Of a stretch of 37,222 nt of DNA, positions 1 through 8,216 are shown piece by piece. The position numbers and the translations under genes were made by a program. Each line of letters begins with the position of its first letter. Positions within the stretch are counted from its first letter, which is position 1. Below the pieces are notes generated by a model. It saw nothing but the letters and a program-made list of their open reading frames with translations. It searched no databases and was not told where the DNA came from. This DNA comes from a virus, in the IMG/VR virus record IMGVR_UViG_3300046714_000526, positions 1 to 37,222 of that record; one strand, given 5' to 3'.

Positions 1-781
1 CACCGAGCTGCTGCACCAGGCTCACGATCTTCTGCATTTGTGAAGTGACCAAGTCCTGCAGCTCGGAGCTGATGGCGGGGAGCTCGGCCAGGATCGCCAC
101 GATGTCGTCCAGCGCCTTGTTCAGCAAGTCCTTGGCGCCGGCAGCGGTGGCGTCGTTGGCGAACCCCGAGGGCCCGGTGGGCTCGCCGCGCGAGGTCCAC
201 TCGAACTGCATCTCCCACTCGAGGTCCTTGGTGTTGTGCCAGATCTTCTTGAAGCTGATCATGTGCCCGCGCCGGACCTGGCCGCCCCAGGCGACCTGCA
301 ACAGCTGGCCCTCGCGCAGGATGCCGTCGATCTTCTCGGCGGCGTCGAACACGGACTTCACGGCGCTGCCGTCGAGCTCGATCGCGGAGCCCCCACTCGA
401 CTTCGGGCCGAAGCCGCCGGTCAACGAGCTGGACACCGATTGCAGACCCGCTGCGGCCTGGCCGAGGAGGTCGCCTGGTGCTTGGCTCGCAGGGTCCGGA
501 CCGACGTACTTGTCCTTCCAGTACCCGTTGATCGTGGTCGGCTCCTCCTTGGCGCCGAGCAGGGTGGCCGTGGCCTCGGCGTAGCCTGGCAGCCACGTCG
601 TGGTCAGCCGCATGGAGGTCGTCAACTCGAAGGGCTGGTACGGCAATGCGCGGCCGGTGAGCCTGATCTGGCGCTTCTTGCCGGTCAGCTCGAAGATCGT
701 GAACGCGCCGCCGGTGTCGTTCGTGGCCTGCTTGCCGGCCGCGATGCCCAAGGCGAGGTCTGCGAGGCCGCCGAGGCTCAT
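1..781 (-). CDS. Tail hub / baseplate-associated protein, 3' end outside window
   Basis: An open frame starts at ATG 781 and runs off the left edge (260 codons visible). It begins two bases after the tape-measure stop, the usual place of the first baseplate or hub gene in contractile-tail phages. The visible protein has an N-terminal beta-rich part. This includes a WLPGYAEATATLLGAKEEPT stretch followed by INGYWKDKYV, which resembles my recollection of tail-hub proteins that follow tape measures in several myoviruses. A Gly/Ser-rich linker comes next, then a second globular part with ILREGQLLQVAWGGQVRRG. The last visible segment is helical. The role is inferred from position and general resemblance. 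It could also be a LysM-type or DNA-circulation-like protein; the missing C-terminus would decide. Confidence 0.7.
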   Translation of the reverse strand, partial: MSLGGLADLALGIAAGKQATNDTGGAFTIFELTGKKRQIRLTGRALPYQPFELTTSMRLTTTWLPGYAEATATLLGAKEEPTTINGYWKDKYVGPDPASQAPGDLLGQAAAGLQSVSSSLTGGFGPKSSGGSAIELDGSAVKSVFDAAEKIDGILREGQLLQVAWGGQVRRGHMISFKKIWHNTKDLEWEMQFEWTSRGEPTGPSGFANDATAAGAKDLLNKALDDIVAILAELPAISSELQDLVTSQMQKIVSLVQQLG

Positions 782-782
782 G

Positions 783-2666
783 TCAGCTCACCCCGAAGAT
801 GGGTGAAAAACCGCTACTTTGGCGCCTTTGCTCTGCTGCCCGCTCCAGATCTTTCGTGAAAGCGACCACAATGCGGTCCGGATCAAAGTTTTGAGCGAAA
901 TCTTGTTGTATGCTAAACCGACTACCCCTGAAATCTTGGACCACCTTGGCGCCGGCGCGGACCGCGGGCGTCTTCAGGTTCTTGCCAGCGCCAGCGATCG
1001 CGGCGTTGTAGTCCGGCATCTTCAAGTTCGCCAGCTTGTCGATGAAGTCAGACAGCGGACCGCGCTCCTTCGCTGCTGCCCCACCGATGCCGCGCTCACC
1101 CTGCACGGTGGGGCCGACGCCGAACACCTTGGCAGCGAGACCAAGCTTGTCGCCGATCCACGCCAGCAGCTTGCCCAGCGCCGTGACGACACCGAGGATC
1201 GTCAGCGTGAAAGATTGAAGCACCGGGATCAAGATCGGTGCCAGCATGCTGAGCAATGGGCCGACGATGCTGACGATCCCGGACACCAATTGCCCGAAGG
1301 CGTCGGCGAGCATGCCGAGCTGCTTGCCGAGCGGGGCGAAGCCGGTGCCGAACAGGTCGCTGAAGAACGCGGAGACCGCGGTGATCAGCACGTTCAGACC
1401 TGTGGCGAGGCTGCTGATCATGTCTACGAGCGCAGTACCAACCACGACACCAATCGGGGCGAGCGCAGACACGACGTTCATCAGGGTCGTGACGAACACG
1501 TCCAGCGCCTTCACCACGTTGTCAAACCCCACGGTTGCACCGATCATGGCCCCGAGCGGGCCAGCGACCAGGCCACCAAGCCCGGCGCCGGCCGCAGCGT
1601 TGCCCATGGTGGTGGGCTTGCCCGAGGCCGCACCCATGACGCCTTGGACCATGCTGGCGCCGCGGGACAGCACCTTGTCCATCAGGCTGATCACTGGGTT
1701 GTCGCGGAGCCGCATCAACACGGCCGAGATGTTGGCGCCCATGCTGCCGAGCCCGGCAACGACGCGCTCCAGGGCGCCACCGATGTGCTTGCTGATGGTC
1801 TGGCCGACAGCCGCCACGGTCTCGCCGAACCGAGTCAAGTGGCCCTGGCTGTCCAGGATCAGGTCAGCGACGCCGCCCATGCTCTTCTTCATCGACTCGA
1901 ACAGCGGGCTGGTGGCCTGGCGGAACAGCAAGCGGCCCGCCGACGTCATGGCACCGCTGACGGCATCCCACGACGTCTGCATGTGGTCGACCATGGGGCC
2001 CATCTTGGCCAGCGTCTTGTCCAGCAGCTCGGTGCGCATGCTCTGTGACATCTTGTTGAACGACGCCGTGGTCAGGTTCGCGTACCCCGGGATCGTCCGC
2101 ATGTAGTTGCTGAGCTGCCGGAACGCCGGGGACCTGCTCTCCGCCATGCCCTGGCCCTGCCCAAGCAAGCGCTGCAGGTTCATCGCAGCCTCACCGGTGT
2201 CGATGCCCATCGACTTCATCACGGCCGTGTAGCGGTTCGCGTAGGCCGTGGCGCCAGCGAGACCACCCTTGACGTTGTTCAGGACGGGCAGCGCCGAGGT
2301 GAAGACCTCGATGTAGTCCTCGGTCTCGCCGGGCAGCTTGGCCGCCGCGGCGTACAGCGAGTCCATGACACCCTTGGCCTGCTGCAGGCCCGAGGTGAAG
2401 TCCGGGGCGAAGTCCAGGGCGGATAGGGTACCGGCCAACCTGGTCTGCACGTTCTCGAACTCGGCACCGACCTTGCCGATGCCGTGCGCGGTTGCGCCGC
2501 TCACGAGCCCCGCCAAGCCGACCTTCAGCAGGTTGGTGCCGCTGAGCAGGCCCGACATGGAGCGGGACACCGAGCCCGCCACGGAGCCCAAGCCGCCGAG
2601 GACGCGCGAGTAGCCAGACGCCGAAGAGGCATCGAACTCCGCCTTGACCTTCTCGGTGACCGCCAC
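783..2666 (-). CDS. Tail tape measure protein
   Basis: 627 aa, GTG start, with GGAGG about ten bases upstream. It lies directly after the tail chaperone frames and before the hub gene, the canonical tape-measure position. The N-terminus is helical with many Gly/Ser residues (GLGSVAGSVSRSMSGLLSG). The middle and C-terminal parts carry long hydrophobic Gly/Ala/Val stretches, at about residues 355-400 and 400-500 (for example AIGVVVGTALVDMISSLATG), typical of tape measures that insert into the host membrane. The protein sets tail length and is ejected ahead of DNA. At the roughly 0.15 nm per residue rule the tail would be near 95 nm (inference). No lysozyme or peptidase motif was seen. Confidence 0.88.
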   Translation of the reverse strand: MAVTEKVKAEFDASSASGYSRVLGGLGSVAGSVSRSMSGLLSGTNLLKVGLAGLVSGATAHGIGKVGAEFENVQTRLAGTLSALDFAPDFTSGLQQAKGVMDSLYAAAAKLPGETEDYIEVFTSALPVLNNVKGGLAGATAYANRYTAVMKSMGIDTGEAAMNLQRLLGQGQGMAESRSPAFRQLSNYMRTIPGYANLTTASFNKMSQSMRTELLDKTLAKMGPMVDHMQTSWDAVSGAMTSAGRLLFRQATSPLFESMKKSMGGVADLILDSQGHLTRFGETVAAVGQTISKHIGGALERVVAGLGSMGANISAVLMRLRDNPVISLMDKVLSRGASMVQGVMGAASGKPTTMGNAAAGAGLGGLVAGPLGAMIGATVGFDNVVKALDVFVTTLMNVVSALAPIGVVVGTALVDMISSLATGLNVLITAVSAFFSDLFGTGFAPLGKQLGMLADAFGQLVSGIVSIVGPLLSMLAPILIPVLQSFTLTILGVVTALGKLLAWIGDKLGLAAKVFGVGPTVQGERGIGGAAAKERGPLSDFIDKLANLKMPDYNAAIAGAGKNLKTPAVRAGAKVVQDFRGSRFSIQQDFAQNFDPDRIVVAFTKDLERAAEQRRQSSGFSPIFGVS

Positions 2667-2668
2667 GG

Positions 2669-2902
2669 CTATCTATCCTCCTGCCTGAAGCTGTCGTTCT
2701 CCTCGCGCACCAGGTCGGCGACCTCGGTGGCGAGCATGCCCAAGTCGCGCAGCGGCATGTTCAAGGTGACGCTGGCATCCTGCCTGCCGTAGCGGCCCAG
2801 GAACGCGACCATCTTCCAGGTGTCCTTCACCGCTTGTTGGGGGTCGACCGCGGCGCACAGCGCCGATAGGGTCAGCCGACCACCACCCTCCGGCTGGCGC
2901 GA
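2669..2902 (-). CDS. Tail assembly chaperone, downstream (-1 frame) segment
   Basis: The frame overlaps the end of the upstream chaperone gene and continues to a TAG three bases before the tape measure. It has no good start of its own: the first in-frame start after the overlap is an internal ATG at MVAFLG, and before it only CTG is available. It reads SRQPEGGGRLTLSALCAAVD followed by a helical tail ending in SFRQEDR. This is the arrangement of lambda G/GT and P2 E/E', where the second frame is made only as a frameshift fusion. A slippery GCU-UUU-CGC at 2907..2899 would let tRNA-Phe re-pair perfectly on UUU in the -1 frame. Expression by frameshift is inferred. Confidence 0.62.
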   Translation of the reverse strand, partial: SRQPEGGGRLTLSALCAAVDPQQAVKDTWKMVAFLGRYGRQDASVTLNMPLRDLGMLATEVADLVREENDSFRQEDR

Positions 2903-3222
2903 AAAGCCTCGAACTCGCCCTCCTGCGGGTTGTGCAGGTCGCCGTACGCCGCCACGATCAGCTCGCGCAGCGCGGGCGAGCACTTCGCCCAAGCCTTCTC
3001 CACGCTGCCGTCGCCCATGTTCAGCTTGGTGCCGTCCATGCTGCGCAGGCTGCAGTAGATGTACTCGATCGCGGTCTTCGCAGCCTTGCCCTGAGCGCGG
3101 TCGATAGCATCGAGCTGCTCCCTGGCGGTGAGCTGGGACATGCCGATCTCCTTCACGCCGCACTCCGCAGCGATCCGGGTCGGGACGTCGAACAGGTATA
3201 CCGGTCTCTCGTCTGCCATCAC
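2872..3222 (-). CDS. Tail assembly chaperone, upstream frame
   Basis: 116 aa. The start is GTG 3222 or ATG 3219, with AAGGAG at 3235..3230, whose spacing favours the GTG. The protein is small and helical, with a conserved-looking AREQLDAIDRAQGKAAKTAI segment. It sits between tail tube and tape measure, which is where tail chaperones that coat the tape measure lie. The C-terminus (EAFRASRRVVVG) overlaps a -1 frame that stays open to 2669, suggesting a longer frameshift product. There is no sequence motif beyond size, helicity and order, so the call rests on synteny. Confidence 0.72.
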   Translation of the reverse strand: MMADERPVYLFDVPTRIAAECGVKEIGMSQLTAREQLDAIDRAQGKAAKTAIEYIYCSLRSMDGTKLNMGDGSVEKAWAKCSPALRELIVAAYGDLHNPQEGEFEAFRASRRVVVG

Positions 3223-3326
3223 GGTTTTCTCCTTGTCATTTTCGCGTAAGCTGAAAACCCTACGCGGCCCCTAGCGTCGCACGGCCTCGCGAGTCTTCGC
3301 GAAGCGCAGCACACCAAAGCAACGCA

Positions 3327-3761
3327 TTATGCAATGATCTGGAACTCCGATGCTTCAAATTCCAAAGTGACCAGACCGTAGTCGGAGCGGGAGCCGAAGT
3401 TCAACGGCAGCTCTCCGAACTCGCAGTCCGGGATCAGGACGCGGGGCCGGTCGCCGTTCGGGAACGCCAGGGTGGCCTTGATGTTCACCTTAGTGCCGGC
3501 GCTGCGCTTGCGGGCCTTGTCCACGACGGCCTGCTGCAGGTCGAAAATGTCGTCGTTCTCGAGGTGGAGCTCGATCCGGCCCCGCATGCCGCGGAAGATC
3601 GAGTCCTTGCGGTTCGTGGTCTCGCCGAGATACTGCTCCGACAAGATCTCGAGCTGGGTCGTCAGCTCCAGCGACCGCACCGTGCTGATCGTGCGCTTTG
3701 GTGCGCCGTCCACGATGATCACGACCGAGACTTCTTGACCCTTAATTCTGGGACTAGCCAC
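3327..3761 (-). CDS. Tail tube protein
   Basis: 144 aa, starting at GTG 3761 with an AGGAGCAGGA ribosome site just upstream. The protein is compact and beta-rich: VSVVIIVDGAPKRTISTVRS at the N-terminus and SRSDYGLVTLEFEASEFQIIA at the C-terminus. This fits the small beta-barrel tube subunit polymerised inside a contractile sheath. It follows the sheath gene and precedes the chaperones. A strong hairpin with a T-run lies 36 bases before its start codon, so its mRNA is probably attenuated, processed or separately initiated. Confidence 0.82.
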   Translation of the reverse strand: MASPRIKGQEVSVVIIVDGAPKRTISTVRSLELTTQLEILSEQYLGETTNRKDSIFRGMRGRIELHLENDDIFDLQQAVVDKARKRSAGTKVNIKATLAFPNGDRPRVLIPDCEFGELPLNFGSRSDYGLVTLEFEASEFQIIA

Positions 3762-3791
3762 GTTGTTCCTGCTCCTGCGGCCAGAAAGAAC

Positions 3792-3832
3792 GAAAAAGGG
3801 CCGGCCCCCGGGGTGGGTGGGGAGCCGGCCCT
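3792..3832 (-). terminator. Rho-independent terminator / attenuator before the tail tube
   Basis: On the minus strand, AGGGCCGGC (3832..3824) pairs perfectly with GCCGGCCCT (3805..3797) around a C-rich loop. It is followed by TTTTCG. The nine-base GC stem plus T-run is a classical intrinsic terminator. It lies only 36 bases before the tail tube start, so it could act as an attenuator or as a 5' stabilising hairpin on processed mRNA. Confidence 0.8.
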
Positions 3833-4009
3833 ATCCTCAGCGTAGCCTTCGCGGGGCTGAGTGCGACCGCTAAGCTAGATGTTGGCCCGGATGTTGCTTG
3901 CCGGCAAGCGTGCTAGCTTTCCAGGGCACCACCTGGCAATCACGGGCCTGGGAAAGCAAGGGAAGGCGGGGGGTTCGGGCAACCGGATCCCTCGCCGTCT
4001 CGTTTCAGA

Positions 4010-4037
4010 AACAACAACGGCCACCGAAGTGGCCGTT
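4010..4037 (-). terminator. UUCG-loop terminator after the tail sheath gene
   Basis: On the minus strand AACGGCCAC (4037..4029) and GTGGCCGTT (4024..4016) form a nine-base stem closed by a TTCG tetraloop, followed by GTTGTTTC. It starts about 40 bases after the sheath stop codon and is well placed to end the sheath transcript. The T-run is interrupted, so termination may be incomplete. Confidence 0.7.
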
Positions 4038-4077
4038 GGATCTGCCGCCTAGGAGCCGAGGCCCCTAGTTCGGCCTA

Positions 4078-6138
4078 TTACCCGTTAAGGCTGGTGACGT
4101 TGACTGCCTCACCCACTTGACAGGTGAGCACGATGAAGTCCGCGGTGGCCAAGGTGCGGACCTTGACGATGATCACGAACACGCCCTGGGCTTCCAGGTT
4201 CGGGGTGTTGCCGGACTTGTCATCGACGATGAATCCGCTGATCCGCTGCGCCGCCGGGTTGTTGGCGCTGAGCAGGTCGCTCAGGAACGCGGTGACCTCG
4301 CCGACGGCGCTGTCCTTGAAGTCCGCAGTCAACGGCTGCTTCACGAACCCGACGAGGGCCTGGGCTAGGCTGTCCTCGATGAAATCCGCCATGCGGCGCC
4401 GGTTGATGTTCTTCGTGGCCGCGGTCAGCGAGGTCGTGACGCCGGACTGGAAGATCGGGCCCGAGGTCCGATCGATCTTGAGTCCGACGACGCCCTTCTG
4501 GCGGAGCAGGGTGTACTCGCCCAAGCCGAGCCCGGAAACACCGCGCTGCAGGCCTAGGATGCCAGCCATGGCAGCGGTGACGGGAGGGCCGGCCTGACCC
4601 GGGTTCCGCTCCGGGGGCAGGGTAGACAGGTTGCCGGCCAGCCAGTGGTCGGAGCTGTCGTCGAGCAAGCCGTCCGAGGTCACGGAGCCGTCAGCGGTAC
4701 CAAGCAGGAAGCCCACGGCCTCGGGGACCGAGGTCAGGGCACCGGGCCAGCAGTAGTCCACGCGCTCGTCACGGTTGGCACCGACGCCGGGATCGCTGTC
4801 CCCCGTGGCGGTGGCGATCGAGACCGTGGTCAGCGCCGGGGCGATCAGCGCGGTGCGGCCTACGCCGGTGGCCGAGCTGGTCAAAACATGCTGCTTCAGC
4901 TTGCTGCGGATCGAGCTCGACTTCCGAGCCGCCACGATGATGTTCACGTCGCGTGCCGGAAGGTCATCGCTGAGCATGGCGTCGATCGCCGTGCTGTACA
5001 GGGCATCGAGCCCCGAAGCCGCAGCGGCGTTGATGCCTTGGACCGCAGCCGTGAACTGCGTGGCCGTGGTGGGGTGCAGCGCAGCACCAAGACCCGACAG
5101 CGGGTCGGCGGAGCTGCCGGTCAGCGCGGGTGGCGTCACCGCCGGTGAGATCAAGGTGCCCGCCGTGAAGGTGCCGTCAGACTGGGCACCACTGGCGTTG
5201 GTGATCGGGCGGATCGGCACGACGTAACCACCGTTGTCGCCGAAGGCGTAGCCGCCAGGCGAGGCCGAGCCGGACACCCGCTCCGGCGCGCTATCAGCGT
5301 CGGTGCTGTGGTGGAGGCTCCACGGCACCGCGGTCTGCGCCGTGAACGCGAAGTTGGCACCGTCCATGCGCTGCAAAGTGATCGCGATGCCGCTTGCTGG
5401 GTCGGTCTGCACCCGGTACGTGCCGGCCTCGCCAGTAGGCTGCACGGCCCCGGCGTTGTTGTTGCCGATCACCAGGACATCACCCTTGCGGGCGCCGAGG
5501 GTACCGTCGCCGCGGTTGACCAGGGTCCAGTCGAAGCCGGTGTCGGCGTCGAAGACCTGCACAGCCGCGGAGGCGCCGGCCACGGTCACCCCAGCGATGC
5601 CGGTGGCGAGCGGGAGCCTAGCGGTGAAGCTGATCTTCGCGCCAGCGCGGAGCCTGGCGGTGGCGTTGCGGAACTCGAGCCCGGCCGGCACCGTGGCGCC
5701 CTGGACCGGGACCACCGGGGTGGCGTCGGTCTGCGACTTGGCCAGCGGGAGGTAGCGCCAGAACCTGGAGCCCTGGGCGCTGGCCAGGTTGATCGCGGTG
5801 ACCACGAGGCGGCTGAAGCCCTTGTTGCGGAGCGCGCAAAACCCGTTGCCGAGGCTGGCACCGAAGGCGCCGATCGTCTCGTCGAAGCCGCCGAACTTGG
5901 TGATCAGGTCCGCGGCGCTGAACACCTCGGTGGGCTGGGCGTTGGTGCTGATCACGCCCGCGCTGGAGGCCGAGGTCGCGAAGGACATGTCGCTGAACTC
6001 GCCGACCATGCCCACGGTACCGACGCCGACGCCGGAGATGTTTCCGGGCGGCGCCAGATCGACCACGACCACGCCCTCTATGGCGCGGATGAACTCAAGC
6101 CCAGGACTGACCCCCGTCCTCCGGATGAAGCCCGCCAT
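4078..6138 (-). CDS. Contractile tail sheath protein
   Basis: 686 aa from ATG 6138 (MAGFIRRTGVSPGLEFIRAI), with GAGGTAGG just upstream; an in-frame TTG/ATG-like start further up lies inside the preceding HNH gene. The N-terminal VSPGLEFIRAIEG...VVDLAPPGNISGVG and later NRGFS-type segment (CALRNKGFSRLVVTAIN) look like a sheath N-terminal domain. The C-terminal part (TSLTAATKNINRRRMADFIE ... LAQALVGFVKQPLT) matches the conserved sheath core that interlocks around the tube. At 686 aa it is longer than many sheaths. A central Gly/Ala-rich beta region, about residues 130-330, probably forms an extra surface domain. The tube gene follows after two terminator-like hairpins. Confidence 0.9.
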   Translation of the reverse strand: MAGFIRRTGVSPGLEFIRAIEGVVVVDLAPPGNISGVGVGTVGMVGEFSDMSFATSASSAGVISTNAQPTEVFSAADLITKFGGFDETIGAFGASLGNGFCALRNKGFSRLVVTAINLASAQGSRFWRYLPLAKSQTDATPVVPVQGATVPAGLEFRNATARLRAGAKISFTARLPLATGIAGVTVAGASAAVQVFDADTGFDWTLVNRGDGTLGARKGDVLVIGNNNAGAVQPTGEAGTYRVQTDPASGIAITLQRMDGANFAFTAQTAVPWSLHHSTDADSAPERVSGSASPGGYAFGDNGGYVVPIRPITNASGAQSDGTFTAGTLISPAVTPPALTGSSADPLSGLGAALHPTTATQFTAAVQGINAAAASGLDALYSTAIDAMLSDDLPARDVNIIVAARKSSSIRSKLKQHVLTSSATGVGRTALIAPALTTVSIATATGDSDPGVGANRDERVDYCWPGALTSVPEAVGFLLGTADGSVTSDGLLDDSSDHWLAGNLSTLPPERNPGQAGPPVTAAMAGILGLQRGVSGLGLGEYTLLRQKGVVGLKIDRTSGPIFQSGVTTSLTAATKNINRRRMADFIEDSLAQALVGFVKQPLTADFKDSAVGEVTAFLSDLLSANNPAAQRISGFIVDDKSGNTPNLEAQGVFVIIVKVRTLATADFIVLTCQVGEAVNVTSLNG

Positions 6139-6143
6139 ATTTC

Positions 6144-6875
6144 CTACCTCTCCAAACTTTCCTGGCTCTTGGAGAGCCACTCATGTGGGGTCTTGTCGTG
6201 CTTCGCGAAATTGCAGCCACGGCACGCCGGGACGAGGTTGCTCACCTCGTGCTGACCGCCTCGAGATAACGGGGTCATGTGGTCAACAGTATCCGCCAAA
6301 TTCGGGCAGTACGCACACCGGCCTTCGAACAAGGCCATCACCGCTCGATATTGCTTCACCGAGATGCCGGGCCCACTCATCTCCTGGCCATGGCGTCGGC
6401 GCTGCGCTGCGTTCTTGATCTCACGAAATCGATCATGGTGTTTCACCTGCCAGCGTCGAACCGCAGCAATTCGAGCATCACGATTCGTGGCATAGGCGGC
6501 ACGACCTGCACACGTTGTACAAAGGTTCCGGCGACCGCCTGTACATGTCGCATGCTTTGGAAAACGGGTCAGGATCTGCCATACAGCGCACTTGGCGCAT
6601 ACTTTACCTTCAACCCCATCGACCGTCGAAACAGGAAACTTCGCGTAACCCTTCCGAATCGGGTTGGCCTTCATCTTGGCGCTAAGCAAAAGCTTCTGCT
6701 CATCTGTGCAGCGCACCTCACGCTTCACACCAAGCCGAAGCGCACGGTGCCTGATTCCCGTCTTGTTTCGGTGTGGCAGCGCTGCCAAAATGGTGGCCCA
6801 CTCAGCACGCGGATAAAGCTCACGCACTACGCCGTCTTGCGCATCAGTCCACGGAAACGCAGAGGCTCCCAGCAT
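6144..6875 (-). CDS. HNH endonuclease (copy 1 of 3), upstream of the sheath
   Basis: 243 aa, ATG 6875 without a clear ribosome site. The N-terminal 50 residues look helix-turn-helix-like (WATILAALPHRNKTGIRHRA). CAKC and CTTC pairs follow near residues 91-120, then a basic linker. The C-terminal HNH nuclease domain shows CAYC, a VDHMTPLSRGG catalytic segment, an Asn (SNLVPAC), CRGCN and a PHEWL end. It probably cuts DNA as a free-standing homing nuclease. It stops five bases before the sheath start. The CxxC-F-CxxC plus HNH architecture is shared with the genes at 9226 and 10576, so the three look like one family spread through the neck module. It has an extra N-terminal DNA-binding-like part the others lack. 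Confidence 0.88.
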   Translation of the reverse strand: MLGASAFPWTDAQDGVVRELYPRAEWATILAALPHRNKTGIRHRALRLGVKREVRCTDEQKLLLSAKMKANPIRKGYAKFPVSTVDGVEGKVCAKCAVWQILTRFPKHATCTGGRRNLCTTCAGRAAYATNRDARIAAVRRWQVKHHDRFREIKNAAQRRRHGQEMSGPGISVKQYRAVMALFEGRCAYCPNLADTVDHMTPLSRGGQHEVSNLVPACRGCNFAKHDKTPHEWLSKSQESLER

Positions 6876-6896
6876 CAGTGTACCATAGCCCCCTGG

Positions 6897-7571
6897 CTAC
6901 CGGGCGTCCACGTCACCGTCGACCTCGAAGTTCAGCCTGACGTCGATGGGCGGGACCTCGCCGAGGAAGCGGAGCTGGCTGACCTGACCGGCGAGCAGGA
7001 AGGCGGCGTTGCGCCAGCGCCGCCGGTTGACCTCGGGGCTGTCCACGTACGAACTCTGCAGCTTCTCGAACACGGCGCGGCTGCCGTGGTAGTGGGGCAG
7101 CTCCAGCACGAACCCGGTCATCTCGTCCACGGGGTCGAAAGCATCCTCGAGCATGGCCACCAAAGCCACGCGATCAGCCTGCGCCGCGGCCCAGACCTCC
7201 ACGGTGAACTGGACCTTCAACTCGGCAACCTTCCGCAAAGCGCGAGCGGTGCCGTCGGGCAGGTAGACCGTGGCCGGGCTGAAATCGCTGGCCTCGTAGT
7301 CAGCTGGTTCCCCAGCGTAGACCACGGCGCTCGGGAACTCCGCGGCCTCCTCGCTCTCGCCCCAGGACTCCAGGACCTGCTTGAAGCGGACCTCGCGGCC
7401 GTCCACGGTCCTGATGCTGAGTTGCTCCAGGTACTCGCGGAGCCCGCGGGACATCGCGGTCCTGCAATCCGTTTCCCGGCGCGCGGTCAGCGCCTCCTGG
7501 TCACCGCGGGCCGTGATCAGCCTGGTGGCGCCCTGCGGGATGGGTTGCAACGAAAGATCGGGCTCAGCCAC
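6897..7571 (-). CDS. Neck / tail terminator-like structural protein
   Basis: 224 aa from GTG 7571, which overlaps the stop of the preceding gp10-like gene by eight bases. A longer start adds only an Arg-rich stretch from the other frame. The protein is beta-rich: RALRKVAELKVQFTVEVWAA, then RVALVAMLEDAFDPVDEMTG. Such segments are frequent in tail-terminator or tail-completion proteins that cap the tube at the neck. It sits just before the sheath, apart from the inserted HNH gene. No family was recognised with certainty; the role is inferred from order. Confidence 0.6.
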   Translation of the reverse strand: MAEPDLSLQPIPQGATRLITARGDQEALTARRETDCRTAMSRGLREYLEQLSIRTVDGREVRFKQVLESWGESEEAAEFPSAVVYAGEPADYEASDFSPATVYLPDGTARALRKVAELKVQFTVEVWAAAQADRVALVAMLEDAFDPVDEMTGFVLELPHYHGSRAVFEKLQSSYVDSPEVNRRRWRNAAFLLAGQVSQLRFLGEVPPIDVRLNFEVDGDVDAR

Positions 7572-8046
7572 GGCTCGCCGCCTTCGTCGCGATATCAAGT
7601 TCGCGCTGGATCGCGGACATCATCCTGCGCGCCATGTGCTGGCCGAAGCCGGGCCGGGTCAGCAGCGGGGTCGGCTTGATGCCGCGGCGCCCTATCGCGC
7701 GGGCCACGGGGAACGCGAGGCGGCGGTCACCGAGCTTTCGCGTGGCCCAGCCCTCCAGCGCCGTGCTCGGCGGTGGCTTGCCGGGCCTGCGGCCGCGCTC
7801 GACGTAGACGTGGTGCGGGGCCGCGTTGTCGATCGTGAGCTTCAGGCCTTGCTGACGGGAGCGCCAACCCTGGAGCACGGCGCGAGTGTCAAACTTGCCG
7901 GCGCTGACAGTCCAGCGCCTGAGGTCAGCGAGGATGGTCTTTGCGCCCTCAGCCTCGCCGCGACGGATCGCGGGCCCGGCCGCGGCACCGAGCCGAGCGT
8001 AGAACTTGCCGAAGTTCTGGACCGGCGTGGTGAAGGTGTGGTTCAC
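7564..8046 (-). CDS. HK97 gp10-like neck protein
   Basis: 160 aa from GTG 8046, in a GTGA overlap with the previous stop. The segment HHVYVERGRRPGKPPPSTAL, with downstream WATRKLG...AFPVARAIGRRGIKPTPLL, is typical of HK97 gp10-like / tail-completion proteins. These have a YVE-RGT-type loop before a Gly/Pro-rich turn, then a conserved 'AI...RGi' helix. These proteins join head and tail at the neck. The context (between connector-like genes and the terminator-like protein) agrees. Confidence 0.75.
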   Translation of the reverse strand: MNHTFTTPVQNFGKFYARLGAAAGPAIRRGEAEGAKTILADLRRWTVSAGKFDTRAVLQGWRSRQQGLKLTIDNAAPHHVYVERGRRPGKPPPSTALEGWATRKLGDRRLAFPVARAIGRRGIKPTPLLTRPGFGQHMARRMMSAIQRELDIATKAASRG

Positions 8047-8216
8047 GACAAAGCCTTCTTCAAAACGCCGATCAGTGCTGCACACACCGGGCATTCTTCG
8101 CGGCCTGCTCCGGCCTGGTACCAGTCAAATGCCAGGCATTGCAGATCGTCATCGCCGGCCGTTACCGCGGCATCGTGCAGGTCTCGGGCCAGCTCTCGAA
8201 GCTGCTCGTCCGTCAC
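8043..8216 (-). CDS. Small hypothetical protein with CPVC pair
   Basis: 57 aa from GTG 8216, in a GTGA overlap with the previous stop; it ends in a GTGA overlap with the next gene. Acidic helical N-terminus (TDEQLRELARDLHDAAVTAG), one CPVC pair and a basic C-terminal helix. Tight coupling on both sides supports a real gene. Function not recognised. Confidence 0.6.
   Translation of the reverse strand: MTDEQLRELARDLHDAAVTAGDDDLQCLAFDWYQAGAGREECPVCAALIGVLKKALS

Larger units (their letters stand above)
3762..4077 (-). other. Sheath-tube intergenic region, no gene
   Basis: 316 bases without a convincing ORF on either strand. On the minus strand it holds two terminator-like hairpins, listed separately. 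Between them is a palindromic CTTGCCGGCAAG around 3897-3908. A weak -35/-10-like pair (TTGCCG, then CAACAT after 17 bases) can be drawn there but is not convincing. The tail tube may therefore be expressed from its own promoter here or by partial read-through. Confidence 0.6.

Noticed and set aside
5354-5370. TTGGCACCGTCCATGCG, a partial match to the P1-P4 element
   Set aside because: It lies inside the sheath coding frame on the opposite strand with no gene start behind it, lacks the leading C and the final TGCA, and is probably chance.
6279-7679. 466-aa plus-strand frame opposite the HNH and neck genes
   Set aside because: It spans two unrelated minus-strand genes and the gap between them, and shows no motif. 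The minus HNH and neck frames explain the region.
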